Source: JBBSJZ01 sp041751935 (GTDB lineage: Bacteria; Planctomycetota; Planctomycetia; Pirellulales; Pirellulaceae). Taken from it: a stretch of 64,000 bases of DNA. Both the position numbers and the translations under genes were made by a program. The notes under the pieces are model-generated. The model searched no databases. It saw only the letters and a list, made by a program, of their open reading frames with translations, and was not told the origin of the DNA. The stretch is from contig JBGSIA010000006.1 of NCBI GenBank assembly GCA_041751935.1, positions 38,666 through 102,665 on the forward strand, written 5' to 3'. Positions 1-9,887 of the stretch are shown piece by piece. Numbering within the stretch: position 1 is the stretch's first letter; each line of letters opens with the position of its first letter.

Positions 1-3000
1 GCTGGGTGCTCGGAAAGCTGTGGCAGCACGAGCGGAATCGATCGATTTGAAGAGAGCACCTTGTTGAAGATCGCCCGTACGGGTAAGCGTTCACGCATCG
101 ACAGATTGGGGCCACTGATTCGCAAGTGACCGTCGCGAACGAGTGAAGCGTTAACGCCATCGATTTGCGGTACATACGCGGCACGAACAATGAAGCGTCT
201 CAGGTCGACACTGTTTTCTCGCGACAACTGCATCACTCGCAACGTGATCCACACCATCCCGTCTTCGATCTCAACCGTGATCGGCCGCGTTTGAGCGAAT
301 TGGATCAGCACATCATTGGGCAATTCTTCGGTCGAATCCGACAAACTAAATCCGAAGAGTTTCGCGCCATTCTCGATAACTTGAGCCACCGTTTGCTGTT
401 GGTCACGCGGTACCAATTGTTCCAACGTGTTATTGATCGCCGACTGATGCATTTGCACACTGACCATGCTTGACCCGGGAGCCCGCGGTCGTGGCGTGAA
501 TGCGGCCAATTGCCAGTCACCTGCCAAGCGATAACGCGCCAGCAAGCGATCCGACGTCGTTTCCATGTCGACGACCATTGGCGCGAGCTTCAGTTGCCCA
601 AGCGGTCCAAGGACGGCTTGGCCAAACTTAGTTGTCGATGCACTTAATTGCTCATCAACACGCTGGTCGATCTCACGGGCGACCTGCGACCGAACTTGAT
701 TATTCGTTAACTGCCTCGCGGCACCTTGCATCTCTTCATATTGGCTCACCGCGACGCTACGAACCAGAGCTCCGACAAGCGGCCAGCTGTCGTAATCACT
801 ATGCACACCGCGTAAGCGGTTATTGCTTTGCACATCAACGGTAGTCTCGTTGATAGTGACACGATTCGGCGTAATCGTGATGGGAGTTGCTGCGTTGAAC
901 CGCGAGTTACCGGCCGTGCTGACCGCAACGCCGCTCTTACGACCGACCGACTGTGTGTTGACGTTTCCGCGAGTTCTCAGCTCGATGACCCAGCGGTTTT
1001 TGGCGGGAACAAGCTGCAGATCCAAACCGCTGGCGATGTTGCTGTAACCGCTTACGTCGCTTCCCAGCATATGCGTGCGGACAGGAACGATCTGTGGATC
1101 GATAGGCGGCAAGAATCGTTGTAGCATCTCACTGCTGATCGCCACACGGACGTTAGCGTTGCGGTAGTAGGAATTCAGTGCATCAGCCAAACGCGTTGCT
1201 TCGGGCGACGCCGTAAAACGCAGTGTTTGAACGGCGTCCGCGATCTCAATACTCGCCAAATCAATGGCATTGGATTCTTGACGCTCGATCTGCGAAACCA
1301 GTTGTGAGTAGTCAATCGCAGCGCTGGCCCAGGGACGCACCGACTCACTCAATCGCGCGACCGACTCGCGTGCCATCCAACGACGCTGATCATCACTGAG
1401 GTTCGGGTTATGAAATCGGGACAACAAACGTTGTGCGACAATCATTCGTTCGTTCGCATCCGCAGTGCTGGCTGCAGCGGTAATCTCATCCAGCATCAAG
1501 AACCGCGACCAACCGGCCGCGTCGCCTGTACCCGATAATTCGCTGCGCAGAACCGCGATGGCCTCCTGGATATCCGAACTTGTCGGAAAGCCCAGTTCTG
1601 TCTGCTCGACAGTGCTTCCCGAAGCGATGTTCCATACCGGTCGCCAAACCTGGACACGTCGATTCAAACCGTGCGCGGCACGCAACCATTGGACCTGTAA
1701 TTCTCGGTCCACGACCTGCTCGGCACCAACTCGACCTTGCTCAGCAAGCTGTGCAAGGTCGGTGAGGATCGCGCCGGCTCCTGTATCACCGATCCGATCC
1801 AACGACCGCAAATCCTGAAGAGATAAGGCGACTCGTTCAGACCAAGACGCGATGTTGGCGATCGACTCGGAACCGCCCTTGAAAAGCGACGAGTCCGAGA
1901 CGAATTGCGTCTTGTCACTGTGCTGGCCTTTACCCAAACGCAATTGACTCAGGCTGGAGAGCTGCTGATCCAATTGAGCTGCAACTGGCCAACCTCCTGG
2001 TTTGCCTACGGCAAATCGTTTGTCGGAGTCATATTCGTAGGAGTCACGTTGCGAGCCAGTATCTTGCCCGTCGTGTTCCACATCATCACCGATATACATC
2101 GACTCGATCTCGTTGGCTGACTCGAGATCTTTGGACGCAACAGGTTCGCTGGTCGGATTAGATTCGCTGGACGCGTTAAGATCGTTTGCTGACTCGTGAT
2201 CGTTGGTCGAGGGCTCACCCCTCAACTTGTCGCTGAGCATATTTTCTGGAATGAAAGTATCGTCAGGCGTTTTATTGTCCGGACGAGCCAGATTGCGAAC
2301 ACTTTCGGGAATTGCAGAGTCTGGCTCCAGGGACTTTGAATCCGATGCATTGGCTGCAACATCTTCAAGCGATCGTGCAAGCCCGTCATGTGCAACTTCA
2401 AACAGCTCCAAAATACTTGGAATATCCTCTGTGGACGCCATCGGACCTACGCCCGAAGTCGGTTGATTTTCCGATTGCGTTGTGGCTACGGGGAACGCCA
2501 ACCCCAATTCGGCATCGGATTCTGCAACCTCACCGTCTGCAGTCGTCTCAAACAGCATCGCAATTTCAGCATCAACATTGCTGCTGTTGCCAAAATCGGG
2601 GCTGTCGTCACCCTCGCTGCTGTTGCCCGTGGCGCCAGTACCCCAATAATCCGAAGACAGGGCGTTGACCGTGGCACTTTGCGCTATCAGATCAAGTTCT
2701 GGGAGTGTCAACTCGGTCGTTATCTTCTGGACCACTGGGTTGACCATTCCGGCAAGTTCATGTTGCTGGTCCAGCACTGGCGCGGGAACCGAGGCGTCTT
2801 CCGAAGTGTCGATCCCGAATGCTTCTGCGATTCGCGGCGGCACAGCAACGGACCGAGAGCCTCGCTCTCTTCGATCGAGTGGTTCAATAGCATAATCCGA
2901 CAGTGGCATATCGCTCATCCAGGGCTCTTCGCCGGCGTCTGACCACGGCACTCCCGATTCATCGTCCCACGACCGGTGGAGACTGTTTTCCAGCCGACGC

Positions 3001-3185
3001 AGGGCATCCCTCGCCCCTTCGGGGGTCCATCGTGACGCCGCGACTCCTGCAGCGACATCGGCTGTCTGCATTGAAACCCGCTCGGTAAACGGGTTACCGG
3101 GGGCTGTGATCCACATCAAGACGATGATCACAGCCGTCGCCAACGAGGGCCAAATGACGAGTGGTCGATTGAATTCTCGACGCAT
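1..3185 (-). CDS. Giant membrane-anchored secreted protein, N-terminal part (runs off the window)
   Basis: The minus-strand frame stays open from an ATG at 3183-3185 to the first base of the window, at least 1061 codons without a stop, so the C-terminus is missing. The N-terminus is MRREFNRPLV, then one hydrophobic segment at about residues 9-27 that fits a signal anchor. The next 350 or so residues are acidic, Ser/Asp/Glu-rich and of low complexity. They are followed by a more regular, probably folded part of about 600 residues with many hydrophobic/polar alternations. I see no catalytic motif and do not recognise a domain. Large secreted proteins of this build are common in Pirellulaceae, so a cell-surface or periplasmic role is likely, but this is inference. 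The start is the first ATG before the hydrophobic segment. The next gene (fcl) is divergent, with 182 bases between. Confidence 0.85.
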   Translation of the reverse strand, partial: MRREFNRPLVIWPSLATAVIIVLMWITAPGNPFTERVSMQTADVAAGVAASRWTPEGARDALRRLENSLHRSWDDESGVPWSDAGEEPWMSDMPLSDYAIEPLDRRERGSRSVAVPPRIAEAFGIDTSEDASVPAPVLDQQHELAGMVNPVVQKITTELTLPELDLIAQSATVNALSSDYWGTGATGNSSEGDDSPDFGNSSNVDAEIAMLFETTADGEVAESDAELGLAFPVATTQSENQPTSGVGPMASTEDIPSILELFEVAHDGLARSLEDVAANASDSKSLEPDSAIPESVRNLARPDNKTPDDTFIPENMLSDKLRGEPSTNDHESANDLNASSESNPTSEPVASKDLESANEIESMYIGDDVEHDGQDTGSQRDSYEYDSDKRFAVGKPGGWPVAAQLDQQLSSLSQLRLGKGQHSDKTQFVSDSSLFKGGSESIANIASWSERVALSLQDLRSLDRIGDTGAGAILTDLAQLAEQGRVGAEQVVDRELQVQWLRAAHGLNRRVQVWRPVWNIASGSTVEQTELGFPTSSDIQEAIAVLRSELSGTGDAAGWSRFLMLDEITAAASTADANERMIVAQRLLSRFHNPNLSDDQRRWMARESVARLSESVRPWASAAIDYSQLVSQIERQESNAIDLASIEIADAVQTLRFTASPEATRLADALNSYYRNANVRVAISSEMLQRFLPPIDPQIVPVRTHMLGSDVSGYSNIASGLDLQLVPAKNRWVIELRTRGNVNTQSVGRKSGVAVSTAGNSRFNAATPITITPNRVTINETTVDVQSNNRLRGVHSDYDSWPLVGALVRSVAVSQYEEMQGAARQLTNNQVRSQVAREIDQRVDEQLSASTTKFGQAVLGPLGQLKLAPMVVDMETTSDRLLARYRLAGDWQLAAFTPRPRAPGSSMVSVQMHQSAINNTLEQLVPRDQQQTVAQVIENGAKLFGFSLSDSTEELPNDVLIQFAQTRPITVEIEDGMVWITLRVMQLSRENSVDLRRFIVRAAYVPQIDGVNASLVRDGHLRISGPNLSMRERLPVRAIFNKVLSSNRSIPLVLPQLSEHP

Positions 3186-3367
3186 TTGTCGGACTCTTCC
3201 ATGAGGGAGGTTGTTGCTCAATAAGGAACATCGGCTTTTTTCCGCCATCGGTTTAATCCGTCCATCCGCCAGAAAGCGACGTTTTCCACAGAAACGGCAA
3301 AACCGCCTGCTATTGCGAGCATGACGCCGCTGTGGCAATCCGGAAACTTCGATTATCTTTTGAACGC

Positions 3368-4342
3368 ATGGAACCGAACTCCCAGTTACCACCGAAAGTG
3401 AAACTCTCGAAAGTCTATGTCGCGGGACATCGCGGCATGGTTGGGCGCGCGGTCTGTCGACGGCTAGCGGATGAAGATTGCGAAGTGATCACGGCGGGTC
3501 GTGACAAACTCGATTTGCGTGATGCACAAGCTACGAGGCGTTTTTTCTCGCAGCATCGATTCGAAGCGGTTATTTTTGCCGCCGCACGAGTCGGTGGTAT
3601 TGTTGCCAACAATACTTATCCGGTTGAGTTTCTCAGCGACAATTTGTTGATGGCCACGCACTCGATCAACGCGGCCTATGAAACAGGCGTGAACCGCTTT
3701 TTGTTTCTCGGCAGCACCTGTATCTATCCTCGCGACTGCCCACAACCAATCCGCGAAACTTCACTACTGAGCGGACCGCTGGAAAAAACTAACGAAGCCT
3801 ACGCCCTAGCCAAGATCGCTGGGTTGAAGTTATGTCAGTACTATCGCCAGCAGTATGGCGTGATGTTTCACAGCGCGATGCCGACAAATCTGTATGGACC
3901 CGGTGATAACTACCATCCTCAGCACAGCCATGTACTGCCGGCATTACTGGCTCGATTCCACGAAGCCAAAGAAACAGGGGCAAGACAAGTTTCCATTTGG
4001 GGCAGTGGTTCGCCGCGACGGGAATTTTTGTTCGTTGACGACCTTGCCGACGCCGTGCTGCATTTACTCGCCGTTGACAATCCGCCCGATTGGGTCAACA
4101 TCGGAACTGGTGTCGATCAAACGATTTTAGAACTTGCCGCCGCCGTCGCTGAGACGGTGCGGTTCCAAGGTCAGATCGTTACCGATCCATCCCTACCGGA
4201 CGGTACTCCCATCAAATGCACCGATGTCTCGCTCCTGCATTCGCTCGGATGGCGGCATCACGTCGAACTTGGCGAAGGTTTGCGGCGAACCTACCACGCG
4301 TACCTCAACGAACTAACCGCTGGCGAAGTTCGCAGCGTTTAA
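3368..4342 (+). CDS. fcl: GDP-L-fucose synthase
   Basis: Converts GDP-4-keto-6-deoxy-D-mannose to GDP-L-fucose by epimerisation at C3 and C5 and NADPH reduction at C4. It is a short-chain dehydrogenase/reductase of the extended type. Visible motifs, numbered from the ATG at 3368: the dinucleotide-binding GHRGMVG at 20-26, the active-site GSTCIYP with Ser116, and YALAK with Tyr145 and Lys149. The length of 324 residues is normal for the family. A longer frame opens at a GTG at 3332, but the extra 12 residues are not family-like, so the ATG is preferred. gmd follows 48 bases downstream in the same direction, so the pair can make GDP-fucose from GDP-mannose for cell-surface glycans. Confidence 0.95.
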   Translation: MEPNSQLPPKVKLSKVYVAGHRGMVGRAVCRRLADEDCEVITAGRDKLDLRDAQATRRFFSQHRFEAVIFAAARVGGIVANNTYPVEFLSDNLLMATHSINAAYETGVNRFLFLGSTCIYPRDCPQPIRETSLLSGPLEKTNEAYALAKIAGLKLCQYYRQQYGVMFHSAMPTNLYGPGDNYHPQHSHVLPALLARFHEAKETGARQVSIWGSGSPRREFLFVDDLADAVLHLLAVDNPPDWVNIGTGVDQTILELAAAVAETVRFQGQIVTDPSLPDGTPIKCTDVSLLHSLGWRHHVELGEGLRRTYHAYLNELTAGEVRSV

Positions 4343-4390
4343 CATTCTACTCTTACGATTTCTTTTAACTCCAAATCTGATCAATCGGCC

Positions 4391-5407
4391 ATGACGAAGA
4401 CAGCACTTATTACCGGCATCACGGGACAAGACGGCAGCTATCTCGCAGAGTTGTTGCTCGAGAAAGGCTATCTGGTTCATGGACTGGTTCGCCGCAGCAG
4501 CACGTTCTCCACAGAGCGTATCGATCATATTTATCGGGATGTTCACGAAAGCTCGCGGATGCGCTTGCACTACGGCGATCTGACGGACGGCCAAGCGCTG
4601 ACCAACCTGGTGCTGGAAATCGAACCCGACGAAATTTACAACCTCGGTGCCCAAAGTCACGTTCGTGTCTCGTTCGATCAGCCCGTTTACACGCTGCAAA
4701 CGGTCGGCGTGGGCGCGCTCAATGTACTCGAGGCGGCAAGGTTACTAAACAAGACCAAACCGGTTCGCGTTTACCAAGCCAGCAGCAGCGAAATGTATGG
4801 CGATGTGTTGCAAACGCCCCAGTCGGAAACGACGCCGTTCAATCCACAGTCGCCCTACGCATGTGCCAAGGTTTATGCCTATCACCAAACGGTGAACTAT
4901 CGACATAGTTACGAACTGTTCGCCAGCAACGGCATTTTGTTTAACCACGAGTCCGAACGTCGTGGAGAAACATTTGTCACTCGCAAGATCACACGTGCCG
5001 CCGGACGCATCAAGGCCGGAATGCAGAAGAAACTCTACCTAGGGAATCTCGATGCGAAGCGAGACTGGGGTTACGCCAAGGATTATGTGGAGGGCATGTG
5101 GCGCATCCTCCAACACGACGAGCCGGATGATTTTGTCCTGGCGACCGGACGTACCGAAACCGTTCGTGACTTCTGTCGACTTGTATTCGAACAGCTTGAA
5201 CTCGACTTCAATGAGTTTGTTGAGATTGATCCACGGTACTTTCGTCCCGCCGAAGTTGAATTGCTGTTAGGCGATCCGACCAAGGCCAAACGGAAACTTG
5301 GTTGGGTGGCAACGACCAATCTGGAAGAACTCGCTCGCATCATGACCCAGCACGACTACGACTTGGCTCGCCGCGAAGCCCATTCCCAAAGCTACATTCC
5401 AACCTAG
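4391..5407 (+). CDS. gmd: GDP-mannose 4,6-dehydratase
   Basis: Catalyses the first step of GDP-L-fucose synthesis, GDP-D-mannose to GDP-4-keto-6-deoxy-D-mannose, with tightly bound NADP. The N-terminal Rossmann motif GITGQDGSYL is at residues 9-18, a catalytic Ser/Glu pair lies in SSSEMYG (Glu134), and Tyr156 and Lys160 form SPYACAK; these positions agree with the Escherichia coli enzyme. NHESERRGETFVTRK is a typical family segment for substrate binding. The length of 338 residues is slightly shorter than most relatives. It follows fcl and is probably in the same transcript; no glycosyltransferase or mannose-activating gene is adjacent. Confidence 0.96.
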   Translation: MTKTALITGITGQDGSYLAELLLEKGYLVHGLVRRSSTFSTERIDHIYRDVHESSRMRLHYGDLTDGQALTNLVLEIEPDEIYNLGAQSHVRVSFDQPVYTLQTVGVGALNVLEAARLLNKTKPVRVYQASSSEMYGDVLQTPQSETTPFNPQSPYACAKVYAYHQTVNYRHSYELFASNGILFNHESERRGETFVTRKITRAAGRIKAGMQKKLYLGNLDAKRDWGYAKDYVEGMWRILQHDEPDDFVLATGRTETVRDFCRLVFEQLELDFNEFVEIDPRYFRPAEVELLLGDPTKAKRKLGWVATTNLEELARIMTQHDYDLARREAHSQSYIPT

Positions 5408-6086
5408 TTGTGCGTCAGCATTAAGTAACAGTTTAGTCCCCCTGTACTTAAGGTCGCTTGAAACAACGATGCAGGCTGCGAGTCACATGCGTTGATGCCG
5501 CAGGCGTTGCAGATCCGCAGCATGAAACTCAATTCAATATCAAGGAATTGTTTGCCTATTCTATCGCTCACTGCACCTGTAAGACGGTTCACTGAGGTGG
5601 CCTGAGTTTCGGGGGCCACGCGTGTCCTTACCTTGAAAAGAACAAAAGGAACTCGATATGCCACGGAAGTACAAACTTTCAATAGGCTTGATTCAGATGT
5701 ACTCGCTTGAATAGCCTGTGCCGCAGTACGTCCGGCAGTACCTCAAATAATCGCGAATCAGCGTCGCGACGTTATAGGCAACGGCTTCGATGCCGATGAT
5801 GGACTTCAACCACTGGCGAGAAACTCAGCCACGATCCGGACGTATTAACGGCTCGACGTTTTGTTGTTTCACGGTACCAAGAGAAAGTCACTACCATTGA
5901 CTGTGACACAGGCTTCACCGGAAGAATGCTTGCGGTATTTGGGTACCGACTTGGTGAGTTTGGGCATCGGATGCACCTTTCAAAAACGCAAACGGGAAAA
6001 TTCCCGTCTGGTGCGAATCGAAAGAGTGCTCCATCGCCATCGATGGGTAGCGGTTTGATACCGCTAATCACAAGAAAAACCAAAAG
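5408..6086. other. Intergenic stretch of 679 bases without a supported gene
   Basis: Short frames on both strands here have no recognisable family and unusual composition. One minus-strand frame (5772-6113) overlaps the tRNA-Asp gene and is therefore unlikely. The segment around 5700-5830 on the minus strand has a short peptide reading of a transposase-like flavour (LKSIIGIEAVAYN), but this is too weak to call. I see no clear promoter or terminator. Confidence 0.5.
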
Positions 6087-6160
6087 CGACGCGGACGGGG
6101 CTCGAACCCGCAACCTCCGGATCGACAGTCCGGGGCTCTAACCAATTGAGCTACCGCGCC
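6087..6160 (-). tRNA. tRNA-Asp (anticodon GTC)
   Basis: The reverse complement folds as a full cloverleaf of 74 bases. The acceptor stem is GGCGCGG/CCGCGTC with one G-T pair, and the D arm follows with loop residues GGTTAGA. The anticodon stem is CCGGA/TCCGG around the loop CTGTCGA, giving anticodon GTC for aspartate. The T arm contains GGGTTCGAGCCCC. The discriminator base is G and no CCA is encoded. Confidence 0.96.
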
Positions 6161-6622
6161 TGAAGGATGAAATGGCTTTTGAGCCACCAAGACCGTTTAG
6201 GCTGAGGCAGGATTATATCGGCAACTTCTTGGCTCGCAAGTCCGTTTACGTATCGATCCGGTACGAGATTCCGACGCTGCGTTGGGATTGTGACGAATAC
6301 GCCGAGAGCACGTCCCTGTCAGGCTTGCCGAATGACGACATATGTACAAATCCCGCTAATTTAGCCGGCAGAATGACCTATCCTTTGATTGTTAAAGGTA
6401 TCTGAATCGGTTGAATTGCTCAATTGCTCGGGGTTGACGCGAGCTAAGTGCCGGACCTGACAAGTGGGACTGGCTTCCATCCTGTCTGTTCCGCATGACA
6501 ACTCGACTTGTATTCCAAGCATTTTTGCTCGCTCTGTCGCGCAATGCACCCAATGGGGGTGGGTACCGGCAAAGCGAGCAAGGCGTCTACTTTCCGTTAA
6601 TTCCTTATTGCTAGGGTTTACT
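6161..6622. other. Intergenic stretch of 462 bases
   Basis: No supported gene. A 109-codon frame on the plus strand begins at 6464, but its first half has unnatural composition; only its last 56 codons look coding and are listed separately. I see no convincing hairpin or promoter. Confidence 0.45.
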
Positions 6623-6793
6623 ATGTGTACCGAAATGCTTGTTGCGTTCTTTCTGACCGACTGGGTCTCGGCGGCCACGTACGAGTTCACACGCTATTTC
6701 AATCACATGAGTATTACTCAGTGGGGGATCATCTCGGCTGCCTGTGTCGGTTTTGGATTTCTGTGTTTGAGGGGCACCCCGCTCGAACGCTAG
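6623..6793 (+). CDS. Small membrane protein of unknown function
   Basis: A 56-residue frame starting at an ATG preceded at about 6 bases by AGGG. It begins MCTEMLVAFFLTDWVSAATY and ends with a second hydrophobic run (GIISAACVGFGFLCL), so it may span the membrane once or twice. No family is recognised. It precedes another small gene in the same direction with 114 bases between. It may be a real planctomycete short protein, but size alone makes the call uncertain. Confidence 0.4.
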   Translation: MCTEMLVAFFLTDWVSAATYEFTRYFNHMSITQWGIISAACVGFGFLCLRGTPLER

Positions 6794-6907
6794 CCCCGCT
6801 ATAATCGGAAAGTGTTCAGGTGAGTTGTTGTCTTAGGCGCAGTGCGGGGCTGTGCTGTTGGCGACTCACGGATACCGTACCGGTTCACTTAGCCGAGGGT
6901 GACTCTC

Positions 6908-7234
6908 ATGCCGTTGTTCGAGGTAGAAACTGACTCACACATCATCATCACCTGGGCGGATGATGAAGCCGCAGCTCGCGAAGTCGTCGCGGACGCATAC
7001 CCGCATGATGAACTCATGCGATTGACCAAGCGCCCACGTGATACGTGGGTTATCAGCAAGGGCGCATTGGGTTTGACGAGTATGCGTCAAGATCCCTGCA
7101 GCGTCGCGCGAGAGTGTTTGAGCAAGTCAGCGGGTGATAAAGTCAACGCCATTCGACTCTATCGAATGGAAACAGGAAGTGACTTGGAAAATGCTCGCAA
7201 AGCGATCGAGTCCAACATGGTCATGGGTTGGTAG
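6908..7234 (+). CDS. Small protein with an L7/L12-like C-terminal helix region
   Basis: A 108-residue soluble protein starting at an ATG with GAGGG about 8 bases upstream; the in-frame GTG at 6899 is less likely. Residues 5-60 (FEVETDSHIIITWADDEAAAREV) look like a small alpha/beta fold. The end, VNAIRLYRMETGSDLENARKA, follows the pattern of the ribosomal protein L7/L12 C-terminal domain (lysine/valine strand, then TG-x-x-L-x-x-A). In other bacteria this domain also appears in small stand-alone proteins whose role is unknown. The functional meaning here is open. The downstream lipoprotein gene begins only about 10 bases after the stop if its first ATG is used. Confidence 0.65.
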   Translation: MPLFEVETDSHIIITWADDEAAAREVVADAYPHDELMRLTKRPRDTWVISKGALGLTSMRQDPCSVARECLSKSAGDKVNAIRLYRMETGSDLENARKAIESNMVMGW

Positions 7235-7244
7235 TGCTGCGGTA

Positions 7245-9887
7245 ATGCATTGCCCTAAGTCTCCTGCTGGCGCGTCGACTCCTGCTGGCGCGTCACGATA
7301 CGGCAGGCGACATCATGTCGTTTCCCCATGTTCACACAATGAGCAGATTCGCGAAACAGTTCCGGGCCTGAGGATTGTTAGGGGGATCGTTTCGCGAATC
7401 GGCGAAACTTGGTGCTTACTCGCATTCCTTTCGGTATTAGTCACTGGATGCGATGGCTGTCGACCAGGCAGTGCGCCTCCGGCCGAGCAGGCTGCTAACT
7501 CGGCGCCGCAAGACGACTACACCACTGGTCCACCGCGTCCCTTGCCAAGCGATGCGCGTGGGGCTCAGGACGCGCTGAAGCCCGGGCATTGGTTCACCGC
7601 TTCGCAATCACTTCGCAGCAATCAAATCGATGCCCGTGGCGAATTGCGAACCGAGGCTGTGGGGGCAGTGCATCGCGGAGCGGCGGACGGGGTGCGACTT
7701 CAGTCAATTGTGTGCGAGCGAGGCGTGGTTTTGCCTAAGGGGCAAATGCGTCGGTTTGACGTTCGCACCTTGTGCCCCCGATTCACCACATCGCTGGGCA
7801 CGAACTTGCAACTCCGCAGCCGGTTTGTTACGGGTGGCGGCGGAGCTTACGTCGATACGATGCCACAGCTCTGTGCGACAATGGCCCCGGAAGAGTATTT
7901 TATTGCCGTACTGACTCATGCACCGGAGCGATTCACAAGGTTGCAAACCGGTGACTGGGCAAGGCCATTCCGAGATCCGCATTCCGGGAAGCCAACTACG
8001 ATCAACTATCGTTTTGTTTTTCCGGACGTCAATTCGTTACTGACGATACCCAGCACGGTACTCGATTGGACATCGATTGCCGTCGTTATCTGGGACGACG
8101 TCACGATCGATGCGTTGACGCCCGATCAACGACAAGCGTTTGAAGACTGGCTGCAATTCGGTGGTCGGCTCGTTATCAATGGTTCCGATGCAGCAGCCTG
8201 CATGGCATCCAGTTCCTTTGCGGAGTTGCTTCCCATCGCGTCTACCGGGAACATCGAGTTGGAAGCTGATTTAGCGTCTAGATTACTCACTCAGTGGTCC
8301 GTCGTCGGTGACGATTCGACAGAAAAACAAATTGCTCGTCTGAGAAACGTCACGCACCGAATTGCGGTCGGTGGAGATCTCCGCGATGGCGCTGATGGGG
8401 TCGTCAATACAGAGGGGCTCGTAGCGTCGCGGCGGCTAGGTCGCGGCGTGATTGTTCAGTCGCGTTTCGATCTGACAAGCGACTGGCTGTCGAATTGGAA
8501 GTCCTACGACAGTTTTTTTAATGCTGTTATCTTGAATCGTCCGGCACGTCGATTTCGCGAGACTGAGACTCGAATCAACTCGATGGTTGCCAGTGTTTAT
8601 GATCCCGACGTTGCTGGAAATGATGATTCATTGCGATTGATTGCCGAAGAATTTGTTGATGCAAACGTGGAATCGTCTCATCTGCCAGCGATCAATACGG
8701 GTCTGAGATTCGCTTCGCGTGACGCGGTATTGCCCGTTTCTGTATTAGCACCGTCAGCTCTGGTGCCGATCGATACCGAGGCGGAGATTCGCCCAGCCAT
8801 CGGCAGCGACCCGATAGAAACCAGTCCCGATGATACTTCGGTTGGAGCCGAGCCGGCGCTAACGCGAATCGATGTCGCTTCGGGAGTTTCCGGCTGGACG
8901 GACGACAGCGATGTGATGCGGCGAATGCGCGAGATCTTAAAAAGTGAATCGGGAATTGTGATCCCCAAGTCATCGCTCGTCGTTCGATCGCTCAGTTGGT
9001 ATCTGTTGATTTTGGTGCCCGTGAACTACCTCGTTTTTAGGTTACTGGGTCGCTTGGAGTACGCGTGGCTTGCAGCACCTGTAATTGCCATCTTTGGTGC
9101 CGCTTGGGTAGCTCGGTCGGCGCAGTTGGATATCGGTTTTGCACGCAGCCACACGGAACTAGCGTTGTTAGAGCTACCTGCGGACTATTCGCGCGGGCAT
9201 TTAACACGTACGATCGCCGTCTACAACTCGCTGTCAACGCGTTACGACATCCAATTCAGCACGGCGGACGCGGCCGCTGCGCCATTGGATATTTTGCGGG
9301 ATCAGTCGGCGGCGACCGACGTTGTTTTGCAGACCGCTATCGGCGATGGCCCCCGACTCGCTGGATTTGCTGTCGGAAGCAACCAAGTGCGTCTGTTACA
9401 CACCGAGCAAATACTTGACGTTGGCGGTCCGATCCAAGTTGTTGGCGACAACCTGGTTAACCTCACGTCGCTCGAGCTGGCGGACGTTTTCGTTGTCGAG
9501 CGAATGGATGATCATTCGCTACGTCTTGCGACGGTGGCTACTTGTTCCGCCGGCGGGCAAGTAAGACTTCGCTTTCGCAATCTTGATGAAGTTACCGTTT
9601 CCGACGACCTGCCGATGCAAACAAAACTGTTGATCAGTGATTTGGCATCTGGGAGGTCGCTAGAAATTGGGGCCTCGAGAATTGTGGCGCGGGTTGATGC
9701 GGCCTTGCCAGGAATGGAGATTAATCCACAAGCGAACCAACGCAACATCCAGACTATTGTACTGGCCCATTTAAACTATGCCGCACTTCGTGAGATCCAA
9801 CCGGATGAGAATCTGGCGAGTACGTTGTTGGATCGGCGTCCGGACCACCTTCAAGCCCCGGACGAACCTTTGATACTGGACGAATAA
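7245..9887 (+). CDS. Large lipoprotein/membrane protein coupled to an ABC ATPase
   Basis: About 880 residues. A lipobox-like run, LLAFLSVLVTGC, occurs around residue 69 from the ATG at 7245, which is far inside; the true start may be a later non-ATG codon. The middle part has a glutamine-amidotransferase-like or DUF4350-like look (IWDDVTIDALTPDQRQAFEDW, then FGGRLVI), as seen in proteins that accompany ABC exporters of the GldG type. Two membrane segments lie near residues 585-640, around SLSWYLLILVPVNYLVFRL and LAAPVIAIFGAAW, followed by about 240 periplasmic-type residues. The stop codon shares one base with the ATG of the ABC ATPase (TAATG), so the two are translationally coupled and probably work together. 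No classical ABC-2 permease is next to them. The repeated 15-base unit TCCTGCTGGCGCGTC at 7261-7293 lies in the putative leader. Confidence 0.75.
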   Translation: MHCPKSPAGASTPAGASRYGRRHHVVSPCSHNEQIRETVPGLRIVRGIVSRIGETWCLLAFLSVLVTGCDGCRPGSAPPAEQAANSAPQDDYTTGPPRPLPSDARGAQDALKPGHWFTASQSLRSNQIDARGELRTEAVGAVHRGAADGVRLQSIVCERGVVLPKGQMRRFDVRTLCPRFTTSLGTNLQLRSRFVTGGGGAYVDTMPQLCATMAPEEYFIAVLTHAPERFTRLQTGDWARPFRDPHSGKPTTINYRFVFPDVNSLLTIPSTVLDWTSIAVVIWDDVTIDALTPDQRQAFEDWLQFGGRLVINGSDAAACMASSSFAELLPIASTGNIELEADLASRLLTQWSVVGDDSTEKQIARLRNVTHRIAVGGDLRDGADGVVNTEGLVASRRLGRGVIVQSRFDLTSDWLSNWKSYDSFFNAVILNRPARRFRETETRINSMVASVYDPDVAGNDDSLRLIAEEFVDANVESSHLPAINTGLRFASRDAVLPVSVLAPSALVPIDTEAEIRPAIGSDPIETSPDDTSVGAEPALTRIDVASGVSGWTDDSDVMRRMREILKSESGIVIPKSSLVVRSLSWYLLILVPVNYLVFRLLGRLEYAWLAAPVIAIFGAAWVARSAQLDIGFARSHTELALLELPADYSRGHLTRTIAVYNSLSTRYDIQFSTADAAAAPLDILRDQSAATDVVLQTAIGDGPRLAGFAVGSNQVRLLHTEQILDVGGPIQVVGDNLVNLTSLELADVFVVERMDDHSLRLATVATCSAGGQVRLRFRNLDEVTVSDDLPMQTKLLISDLASGRSLEIGASRIVARVDAALPGMEINPQANQRNIQTIVLAHLNYAALREIQPDENLASTLLDRRPDHLQAPDEPLILDE

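Noticed and set aside
5772..6113. 113-codon minus frame across the tRNA-Asp
   Set aside because: Overlaps the tRNA and begins with the typical RVRAPSAS translation artefact of a tRNA gene.
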